Shown here: positions 14,950 through 20,082 of the stretch, in pieces | Layout of the letters: each line of letters begins with the position of its first letter | Position numbering within the stretch: position 1 is the first letter of the stretch | NCBI GenBank assembly: GCA_902771745.1 | Contig: CACXYG010000015.1 | Span: 1-20,082 of the forward strand | Direction of reading: 5' to 3' | Length of the DNA: 20,082 nt | Source: an uncultured Erysipelotrichaceae bacterium | GTDB taxonomy: Bacteria > Bacillota_I > Bacilli_A > RFN20 > CAG-288 | Notes under the pieces: model-generated | The model's input: the letters and a program-made list of their open reading frames with translations, nothing else | Told to the model about the DNA's origin: nothing | The model's database searches: none | Made by a program: the position numbers and the translations under genes

Positions 14950-15999
14950 TTATTCGGCATCGGTTTCAGGAGTTTTGCCAGAAAGTCTAGCACGAACTTC
15001 TTCTTCAATCTTGACTTGCATATCGGGGTTATTCTTTAACCAATCATAGACGGAAGTGATACCCTGACCCAAACGTTCACCCTGATAAGAGAACCAGGAA
15101 CCGGACTTTTCGATGATGGAATAGTCAACGGCGAGCTGAGCGACTTCATGATCCTTGGAGACACCTTCACCAAACATGAGTTCGACCTTGCAACTGCGAT
15201 ACGGTGGGGCGACCTTGTTCTTGACGACTTTGACGTTGACGATATTACCTAAGGCTTTATCGCCCTGCTTGATGGTTTCGGAACGACGGATTTCAATACG
15301 GATGGTGGAGTAGAACTTCAAGGCTCTACCACCGGTGGTCGTCTCTGGATTACCATACATGACACCGACTTTTTCACGAAGCTGGTTGATGAAGATGACG
15401 GTACAATTGCTCTTGGCAAGAACACCGGCAAGCTTTCTTAAGGACTTGGACATCAAACGAGCCTGTAAACCGACGGAGGAATCTTCAAAGGTTCCTTCTA
15501 ATTCGGCCTTAGGAATCAAAGCGGCAACAGAGTCGACGATGATAAGGTCGATGGCGTTAGATTTAGCCAACATATCGACGATTTCCATCGCCTGTTCACC
15601 ATAATCAGGCTGGGATAAGATGAGTTCAGCGATGTTGACGCCTAAGTGTTTGGCATAATCGGGATCGATGGCGTGTTCGGCATCGATATAGGCGGCTCTG
15701 CCACCTAATTTCTGCACTTCGGCGATGGCTTCTAAGGCAAGCGTGGTCTTACCAGAAGATTCAGGACCATAGATTTCAATGATTCTGCCCTTTGGATAAC
15801 CACCAACACCTAAAGCAGCATCGATGAGCATGGAGCCAGTCGGGATAGCACCAACGTCAACCGTTGGCTTATCACCCATCTTCATGATGATGCCTTTATC
15901 GTTGTAGTAGTTACGAATGTCTTTTAAGGTAGCTTCAATTGCGCTATCTTTTTCCGAATCAGCGGGAACGTCTGTAGTAGTTACTGATTTTTTTGCCAT
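14950..15999 (-). CDS. recA: Recombinase RecA
   Basis: RecA forms filaments on single-stranded DNA for homologous recombination and SOS signalling. The 349-residue product has Walker A GPESSGKT (78-85), the Walker B strand [10 protein letters not shown], the L1 and L2 DNA-binding loops (L2 within [15 protein letters not shown]) and the INQLREKVG segment. An N-terminal Ser/Thr/Asp-rich extension of about 20 residues precedes the usual start; the ATG is supported by GGAGG 10 bases upstream. No Bacillus-type LexA/DinR box is seen before it. It follows the short cinA/pncC gene by 68 AT-rich bases, an order conserved in Bacillota. Confidence 0.98.
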   Translation of the reverse strand: MAKKSVTTTDVPADSEKDSAIEATLKDIRNYYNDKGIIMKMGDKPTVDVGAIPTGSMLIDAALGVGGYPKGRIIEIYGPESSGKTTLALEAIAEVQKLGGRAAYIDAEHAIDPDYAKHLGVNIAELILSQPDYGEQAMEIVDMLAKSNAIDLIIVDSVAALIPKAELEGTFEDSSVGLQARLMSKSLRKLAGVLAKSNCTVIFINQLREKVGVMYGNPETTTGGRALKFYSTIRIEIRRSETIKQGDKALGNIVNVKVVKNKVAPPYRSCKVELMFGEGVSKDHEVAQLAVDYSIIEKSGSWFSYQGERLGQGITSVYDWLKNNPDMQVKIEEEVRARLSGKTPETDAE

Positions 16000-16067
16000 G
16001 GAAATATATCCTCCATTATAGATATGCTCATTTTTCAGTGATTTTTGTGTAAAAATCTTTTTTATTT

Positions 16068-16526
16068 TTATTTCAGTTTTTCAAAGAGGGTAGCAAAGGC
16101 AAAGTCGACACACTGTTTACGGATGTCATTTCTTTCACCGTTGAGATGAAGTTCATAGACTTCTAATTTATCTAAAACCTTCATAGCGATATAGACCAAA
16201 CCGACGGGCTTACCTTCGCTTTCGGTTGGACCAGCGTTGCCGGTAAAGGAGACAGCGACATCGCTTTGGAAGAAACTGGAAGCCTGTTTGGCCATCTCTT
16301 TGGCACATTCTTTAGAGATGGCACCATAGTTGGCGATGACACTCGAAGGAACGTTGAAACTTTTCTTGACGGCATCGGTATAAGTCACAGCGCCACCATG
16401 GAAGACACTACTGGCACCAGGGATGCTGGTGAAGGTACTGGCAAATAAACCGCCAGTCAAAGATTCCATACAGGATAAAGAGAGTCTCTTTTCCATCAGG
16501 ACATTGAGTAAATCTTTGTATTCCAT
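16068..16526 (-). CDS. CinA C-terminal domain protein, nicotinamide-nucleotide amidohydrolase PncC-like
   Basis: A 152-residue stand-alone CinA C-terminal domain. This family hydrolyses nicotinamide mononucleotide to nicotinate mononucleotide for NAD salvage. Motifs seen: [10 protein letters not shown] (21-30; usually ESCTGG, here Cys replaced by Leu), [16 protein letters not shown] (35-50), [12 protein letters not shown] (68-79) and SFTGNAGP (93-100, usually TGIAGP). The N-terminal domain of full-length CinA (about 410 residues in Bacillus) is absent, yet the gene occupies the classical pgsA-cinA-recA position. Its ATG overlaps the pgsA stop by one base (TAATG). Both full-length and C-terminal-only forms are known, so this need not be damaged. 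Confidence 0.9.
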   Translation of the reverse strand: MEYKDLLNVLMEKRLSLSCMESLTGGLFASTFTSIPGASSVFHGGAVTYTDAVKKSFNVPSSVIANYGAISKECAKEMAKQASSFFQSDVAVSFTGNAGPTESEGKPVGLVYIAMKVLDKLEVYELHLNGERNDIRKQCVDFAFATLFEKLK

Positions 16527-17197
16527 TATTTCTTTTCCTCCTTGAGGACTGCTTTATTTTGAATGACATAAACGACAAAAGAGAAGATGGAGAAGAAGAG
16601 AGTGATGCCAACAAGAATGTTCGTTAAGATGTAGGTGTAGTCCCATCTGGTAACCATCCAGACATCCAAAGAACCGAAATTGAGCATAGAGAATGGGAAG
16701 CCTTTTAAGAACAAGACAGGAATCAAACCCATCTGAATGGCGGTTTTGACCTTGCCCCAGATATTGGCAGCAAGAACTTTACCTTGGTTGGCGGCGATAC
16801 TTCTTAAGCCATCCATCGCTAAGTCGCGACCGATGAACAAGATAGCAAAGATCGGTAAGACCTGATAATGACCACCCCAGTCTAATCTGGTGCAGAGAAG
16901 AATGAAGGCGGAGTCGACTAAGAACTTGTCAGCCAAAGGATCTAAGAACTTACCTAAGGTGGTGACTAAGTTTCTGCTTCTGGCAAGATGACCATCAACG
17001 GCATCGGTAATCGAACCGAGGATGAAGATGATACAGCAGACCAGATCGATCCAGTTAAAACCGATGTGGAAGCCAGCGATGACAAAATCGCTGGCCCACG
17101 TCGAGGTGGCACCTGGTATATACGACAAAGAAAATACGGAAATCATCAAAACTGCCATGACTAAACGGATGGTGGTTATTTTGTTTGGTAAATTCAT
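16526..17197 (-). CDS. pgsA: CDP-diacylglycerol-glycerol-3-phosphate 3-phosphatidyltransferase
   Basis: PgsA makes phosphatidylglycerophosphate from CDP-diacylglycerol and glycerol 3-phosphate in the membrane, the committed step to phosphatidylglycerol. The 223-residue product has the CDP-alcohol phosphotransferase signature D-x2-D-G-x2-A-R-x8-G-x3-D-x3-D at Asp65, Asp68, Gly69, Ala72, Arg73, Gly82, Asp86 and Asp90, and several hydrophobic segments (about 8-28, 48-64, 95-122, 150-170, 192-213). It begins with NLPNKITTIRL, typical of PgsA. An AAGGAAGG ribosome binding site lies just before the ATG, only about ten bases beyond the 3' end of RNase P RNA. cinA follows with overlap. Confidence 0.96.
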   Translation of the reverse strand: MNLPNKITTIRLVMAVLMISVFSLSYIPGATSTWASDFVIAGFHIGFNWIDLVCCIIFILGSITDAVDGHLARSRNLVTTLGKFLDPLADKFLVDSAFILLCTRLDWGGHYQVLPIFAILFIGRDLAMDGLRSIAANQGKVLAANIWGKVKTAIQMGLIPVLFLKGFPFSMLNFGSLDVWMVTRWDYTYILTNILVGITLFFSIFSFVVYVIQNKAVLKEEKK

Positions 17198-17221
17198 ATT
17201 TTCCTTCCTTTTTTTCGCGAG

Positions 17222-17562
17222 TTCCGACCCTGTAAGCCATGTTTTGTCGAGGATGACAATTTATCTAGGTCAATGACCTGTCCGTTTCAGTTCGTTTCCC
17301 GATTCAGACTTCCCTTACCAAAATTTAGGTTTCTCGCTTGCGGGGCTTTCCAACGTTTCATTCCTACAATTTCTCGTAGGTTCGTCACTGTGGAGCTTTA
17401 GAGAAGCAACACCATGGTTACCTTTAGGTTTGCTTCTGCCGTCTGGGACTCCTCCCAGCCCAGGCTTATTGATTGGCCTGGCACAGACACTGCAATCATC
17501 GCAGATTGCGCGAGCATGGACTTTCCTCTGATACAAAGTACCAGCAGTCATCTAGGTCGGAT
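17222..17562 (-). ncRNA. rnpB: RNase P RNA, bacterial type B
   Basis: The catalytic RNA of RNase P, which matures tRNA 5' ends. On the minus strand the conserved blocks appear in order: GAGGAAAGTCCATGCTCGC (near 17510-17528), CCACAGTGACGAA (near 17380-17392), GCGAGAAACCTAAATTTTGG (near 17317-17336) and ACAAAACATGGCTTACAG (near 17229-17246). The ends pair as helix P1: CCGACC (17555-17560) with GGTCGG (17224-17229). The layout resembles B. subtilis rnpB, so type B. The length of about 340 bases is somewhat below the roughly 400 of Bacillus. It lies 3 bases after the gpsB stop and about 25 bases before pgsA, with no T-run terminator between, so it may be cut from a longer transcript. The exact ends are estimates. 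Confidence 0.96.
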
Positions 17563-17564
17563 GT

Positions 17565-17930
17565 TTATTTATCGATAGTGTTAGGATTGATACCGGCTTT
17601 CGACAAGGCTTTTTCCAACTTGGAGATACGACGGAGCAATTCCAAATTGCTCAAAGAGGCATCTTCGTTAGAAGAGACATCGCCGAGTCTTGCTTTTAAG
17701 GAAGCATTTTCTGCTTCGACTTTACTCAACTGCTCATTTAACATGTCGACCTTGTTCTGCATCTCGGAGAGCTGCTGATCGGTGGTGACGACATAACTGG
17801 CAAAGGTATCGTAGTCTTTGATGACGATATCCAAAAAGGTATCCACCTGTAAGGCGTCATAGCCTGGCTTGGTGCCTTCGAAGACTTTGTGATAGATTTT
17901 GTTAGAATCGAGCAAAAGTTTGACTGCCAT
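17565..17930 (-). CDS. gpsB: DivIVA/GpsB-family cell division protein
   Basis: GpsB-type proteins bind membrane at division sites and coordinate penicillin-binding proteins. The 121-residue product starts with a DivIVA-like N-terminal domain (GYDALQVDTFLDIVIKDY, 23-40), then a coiled coil (about 50-85), a Ser/Asn/Asp linker and a short C-terminal helix (about 95-112), the general layout of GpsB. Immediate adjacency to rnpB also matches B. subtilis gpsB (ypsB). I take the ATG at 17930, preceded by GTAGGAG and a TATAAT box; an open frame upstream to 18230 extends across the promoter region and into the opposite-strand nfnA and is not credible. A generic DivIVA-domain name is the alternative. 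Confidence 0.87.
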   Translation of the reverse strand: MAVKLLLDSNKIYHKVFEGTKPGYDALQVDTFLDIVIKDYDTFASYVVTTDQQLSEMQNKVDMLNEQLSKVEAENASLKARLGDVSSNEDASLSNLELLRRISKLEKALSKAGINPNTIDK

Positions 17931-17949
17931 AATATTTCTCCTACGCAAT

Positions 17950-17955
17950 ATTATA
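17950..17955 (-). promoter_or_regulatory. Putative -10 box of the gpsB-rnpB promoter
   Basis: A perfect TATAAT on the minus strand 19 bases before the gpsB ATG, with a weak TTAAAC 17 bases upstream. A start about 7 bases downstream would give a very short leader (about 13 bases) that still includes the AGGAG ribosome binding site. It may drive gpsB and, by read-through, rnpB and pgsA. Confidence 0.5.
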
Positions 17956-18090
17956 TCAATTAAACTTTTATAGTTTAAGCAAATAGTTTGGTATTTGAAC
18001 TTTTGTAATTTTTTACGCATGTTCGTCTTGAAAAATGCAAAACACGCAAAAAGTGCGCGATAATTTGTTAAATCGTTCGAAAGAGGAAAA

Positions 18091-18107
18091 AAGTGTGGAA
18101 AACACTT
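18091..18107. promoter_or_regulatory. Inverted repeat (candidate operator) over the putative nfnA -35
   Basis: AAGTGT-GGAAA-ACACTT is a perfect 6-bp inverted repeat with a 5-base spacer in the divergent gpsB/nfnA intergenic region. It covers the TGGAAA (18096-18101) proposed as -35 of nfnA, so a dimeric repressor bound here would block that promoter. It does not match the Rex, GlnR/TnrA or LexA consensus that I can recall. Confidence 0.4.
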
Positions 18108-18124
18108 CCAGTGGTTTGTAAAAT
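18096..18124 (+). promoter_or_regulatory. Putative nfnA promoter (-35 TGGAAA, -10 TAAAAT)
   Basis: TGGAAA (18096-18101) and TAAAAT (18119-18124) are separated by 17 bases, the optimal SigA spacing; each matches consensus at 4-5 of 6 positions. The -10 ends 29 bases before the nfnA ATG. A nearer TATATT would put the start inside the ribosome binding site, so it is less likely. Confidence 0.4.
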
Positions 18125-18153
18125 AGTAAACTAGATATATTGGAGGATATATT

Positions 18154-19005
18154 ATGTTTAAAATTGTGAAAAAGGATGTCCTCAACCCGACCATCACCAG
18201 ATTGGTCGTCGATGCTCCTTTTGTTGCCAAGAAGGCTCAGCCAGGCCAGTTCATCATCTTAAGAACCACCGCCGAAGGCGAACGTCTTCCTTTCACCATC
18301 GCTGGTTCTGATCCAAAAAAGGGTACTGTCACCATCATCTATCAGGTTGTTGGTGCTTCTACTTTAGAGCTTAATCAGTTCGAAGAAGGTGATTGCCTTG
18401 CTGACTTTGTCGGCCCTTTAGGTAAGCCAAGTGAATTAGAAGGCTTAAAGCATGTTGCTATCGTTGGCGGTGGTGCTGGTTGCGCTATCGCTTACCCACT
18501 TGCCTATAAGCTTCATGAACTCGGCGCTGATGTCTGCTCTGTCGCAGGTTTCAGAAGCAAGGATCTTGTCATCCTTGAAGAAGAATTTGATGCCGCTAGT
18601 AAGAAGTTCATCAAGATGTCTGATGACGGAACCTGGGGTGAACAGGGTTTTGTCACTGCCGGCTTAGAAAAAGAAATCTTAGCTCGTCAGGGTACCGATG
18701 AACAGTTTGATGAAGTCATCGCTATCGGTCCTATCATCATGATGAAGAATATCGCCTTACTCACCAAGAAGTATGGTATCAAGACTGTCGTCAGCATGAA
18801 CCCAATCATGATCGACGGTACTGGTATGTGCGGTTGCTGCCGTGTTATGGTCGGCGGCAAGATGAAGTTTGCTTGCGTCGATGGTCCTGACTTTGACGGT
18901 TGGGAAGTCGACTTTGATTCTGCTTCCGAAAGAAATACGATGTATCGTTCTTGGGAAAGAACCAAATATGAAGAAGGCTGCAACCTTCTCAAGGAGGGCA
19001 AATAA
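18154..19005 (+). CDS. nfnA: NADH-dependent ferredoxin:NADP+ oxidoreductase, small subunit NfnA (sulfide dehydrogenase SudB-like)
   Basis: The 283-residue flavoprotein belongs to the ferredoxin-NADP reductase/PyrK-like group. FAD-binding RLPFTIAG (44-51), NAD-binding VAIVGGGAGC (101-110) and the C-terminal DGTGMCGCCRV (221-231) are visible. The [2Fe-2S] ligand set Asp221, Cys226, Cys229, Cys241 (D-x4-C-x2-C-x11-C) is the unusual Cys3Asp pattern known from Nfn. Nfn couples NADH and ferredoxin to NADP+ by flavin-based electron bifurcation in anaerobes. The ATG has GGAGG 8 bases upstream. nfnB starts two bases after its stop. It could instead act as SudB in sulfide dehydrogenase, a name used for the same family, or partner a GltD-like subunit; Nfn is the preferred reading. 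Confidence 0.92.
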   Translation: MFKIVKKDVLNPTITRLVVDAPFVAKKAQPGQFIILRTTAEGERLPFTIAGSDPKKGTVTIIYQVVGASTLELNQFEEGDCLADFVGPLGKPSELEGLKHVAIVGGGAGCAIAYPLAYKLHELGADVCSVAGFRSKDLVILEEEFDAASKKFIKMSDDGTWGEQGFVTAGLEKEILARQGTDEQFDEVIAIGPIIMMKNIALLTKKYGIKTVVSMNPIMIDGTGMCGCCRVMVGGKMKFACVDGPDFDGWEVDFDSASERNTMYRSWERTKYEEGCNLLKEGK

Positions 19006-19007
19006 TC

Positions 19008-20082
19008 ATGGCGTTCAACATGAGAGCTACTAAGAACCCGATGCCAACTCAGGCACCAGAGGTCAGAAGACATAACTTTGACGAAGTCGCTATCGGTTAC
19101 ACCGAAGAAATGGCGATTGATGAAGCTAAGCGTTGTATGCAGTGTAAGAATCCAGGCTGCGTCCCTGGTTGCCCTGTCCACATCAACATCCCAGCCTTCA
19201 TCGCTGAAGTTGCTGAAGGTCGTTTCGAAGAAGCTTATCAGATCATCACCCAGTCTTCTTCTTTACCAGCTGTCTGCGGCCGTGTCTGCCCACAGGAATC
19301 TCAGTGCGAAAAGAACTGTATCCGTGCCAAGATGCCAGTCCGTGAAAAGAATCCAGAAACTGGTAAGATGGAAGTCAAGGGTATGGGCGAAGCTGTCGGT
19401 ATCGGTAGATTGGAAAGATTCGTCGCCGATTATCACAGAACTCACGCTGCCCCAACCACTCCAGAAATCAAGAAGAACGGTCACAAAGTTGCCGTCATCG
19501 GTTCTGGTCCTTCCGGCTTAGCTTGTGCTTATGACCTTGCTAAGGAAGGTTATGAAGTTACTATTTTCGAAGCCTTACATGTCGCCGGTGGCGTCTTGAT
19601 GTATGGTATTCCTGAATTCCGTTTACCAAAGGCTATCGTTCAGACCGAAGTTGAAGGCCTTAAGAGAATGGGCGTCAAGATCTTGACTGACGTCGTTGTC
19701 GGCCGTTCTGTCACCATCGATGAATTGATGAGCGAATATGGCTTTGAAGCCTGCTTCGTCGGTTCTGGTGCCGGTCTTCCAAGATTCCCTGGTATCCCAG
19801 GTGAAAACGCTAAGGGTGTCTACTCTGCTAACGAATTCCTTACCAGAGTCAACCTCATGAAGGCTTATCAGTCTTCTTCCGCTACTCCAATCCAGCACGC
19901 CAAGAACGTTGTTGTTGTCGGTGGTGGTAACGTTGCTATGGATGCTCTTCGTACTCCACTTAGACTTGGTGCCGAACACGTCACCTGTGTCTATCGTAGA
20001 GGTAGAGAAGAATTACCAGCTCGTAAAGAAGAAATCGAACACGCTGAAGAAGAAGGCGTCGTCTTCGACTTACTCACTAACC
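19008..20082 (+). CDS. nfnB: NADH-dependent ferredoxin:NADP+ oxidoreductase large subunit NfnB (GltD-like), 3'-partial
   Basis: The first 358 codons of an expected ~465-residue protein are in the window, open to the edge. The N-terminus carries eight cysteines (Cys43, 46, 51, 55, 90, 94, 100, 104) in the two-cluster pattern of GltD/NfnB proteins (CMQCKNPGC, CGRVCP). Then come an FAD-binding VIGSGPSGLACAYDLA (163-178), GGVLMYGIPEFRLPK (194-208) and an NADP-binding VVVGGGNVAMDALRT near 305-319. The site that bifurcates electrons in Nfn is the FAD of this subunit. Start chosen: ATG with AAGGAGGG 9 bases upstream, directly after nfnA. Such proteins are often annotated as glutamate synthase small subunit (gltA/gltD); pairing with nfnA argues for Nfn. 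Confidence 0.92.
   Translation, partial: MAFNMRATKNPMPTQAPEVRRHNFDEVAIGYTEEMAIDEAKRCMQCKNPGCVPGCPVHINIPAFIAEVAEGRFEEAYQIITQSSSLPAVCGRVCPQESQCEKNCIRAKMPVREKNPETGKMEVKGMGEAVGIGRLERFVADYHRTHAAPTTPEIKKNGHKVAVIGSGPSGLACAYDLAKEGYEVTIFEALHVAGGVLMYGIPEFRLPKAIVQTEVEGLKRMGVKILTDVVVGRSVTIDELMSEYGFEACFVGSGAGLPRFPGIPGENAKGVYSANEFLTRVNLMKAYQSSSATPIQHAKNVVVVGGGNVAMDALRTPLRLGAEHVTCVYRRGREELPARKEEIEHAEEEGVVFDLLTN

Noticed and set aside
16015..16020. TATAAT just before recA as a promoter
   Set aside because: Transcription would start inside the GGAGG ribosome binding site; recA is more likely read from upstream genes or another promoter.
16040..16070. AT-only hairpin (GATTTTT/AAAAATC) with T-run on the plus strand between recA and cinA
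   Set aside because: There is no plus-strand gene to terminate, the stem is almost all A-T, and low-complexity AT sequence produces such patterns by chance.
17315..17778. Open frames on both strands across 17315-17778
   Set aside because: They are shadows of RNase P RNA and gpsB; the RNA is recognised by conserved blocks and P1 pairing.
16000..18153. LexA/DinR (SOS) box near recA or in the gpsB/nfnA intergenic region
   Set aside because: Partial GAAC and GTTC half-sites occur (for example near 17995-18030) but none has the partner half at the right spacing.
17931..18230. N-terminal extension of the gpsB frame by 100 residues
   Set aside because: The added sequence crosses the promoter region and overlaps nfnA on the other strand; the ATG at 17930 has an ideal ribosome binding site and starts the recognisable DivIVA-like domain.
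1..20082. CRISPR array, tRNA genes, insertion sequence or prophage segment
   Set aside because: No spaced direct repeats, no tRNA-like cloverleaf and no transposase, integrase or phage genes were seen; genes are packed and nearly all are core housekeeping genes.

Overview
The window looks like chromosome from a low-to-moderate GC Bacillota bacterium. TGA is used as a stop in mutL, miaA, miaB and the ABC transporter gene, so the genetic code is standard and not the Mycoplasma code. The RNase P RNA is of the Bacillus (B) type. The order rny-ymdB-spoVS-miaB-ricA-mutS-mutL matches the Bacillus subtilis ymdA-ymdB-spoVS-...-miaB-ymcA-...-mutS-mutL block, without tdh, kbl and cotE, and pgsA-cinA-recA lies just upstream as in Bacillus. 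An uncultured Erysipelotrichia- or RF39-like gut lineage would fit, but that placement is inference.

Layout. Everything from position 1 to about 17930 is on the minus strand and is read from right to left. gpsB, the RNase P RNA gene rnpB, pgsA, a short cinA/pncC and recA form a tightly packed group ending at a strong hairpin terminator (14906-14926). A 360-bp leader region precedes rny (RNase Y) and ymdB, which end at a terminator whose loop holds the ymdB stop codon (12280-12306). spoVS-miaB-ricA follows, again ending in a terminator whose loop contains the stop codon (10001-10032). Next come mutS-mutL-miaA (overlapping genes), then fhs-folD, ended by a terminator at 2072-2098. At the left edge a fused ATPase/permease ABC transporter overlaps the start of a second ABC gene that runs off the window. 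On the right, divergently transcribed from gpsB, is a plus-strand pair encoding an electron-bifurcating NADH-dependent ferredoxin:NADP+ oxidoreductase (NfnAB); nfnB runs off the window.

Functions. The genes cover RNA decay and maturation (RNase Y, its partner RicA, YmdB, RNase P), tRNA modification (MiaA makes i6A, MiaB makes ms2i6A), DNA repair (RecA, MutS, MutL), one-carbon folate metabolism (Fhs, FolD), phospholipid synthesis (PgsA), cell division (GpsB) and NADPH/ferredoxin redox balance (Nfn).

This is mainly a conserved housekeeping region and I see no clear novel defence or mobile system. The points most worth checking are: a FolD with replacements at three classical active-site positions; an apparent frameshift splitting rny; rnpB wedged between gpsB and pgsA without a visible terminator; a structured rny leader; an inverted repeat over the putative nfnA -35; and a formate-THF ligase lacking its usual C-terminal tail.
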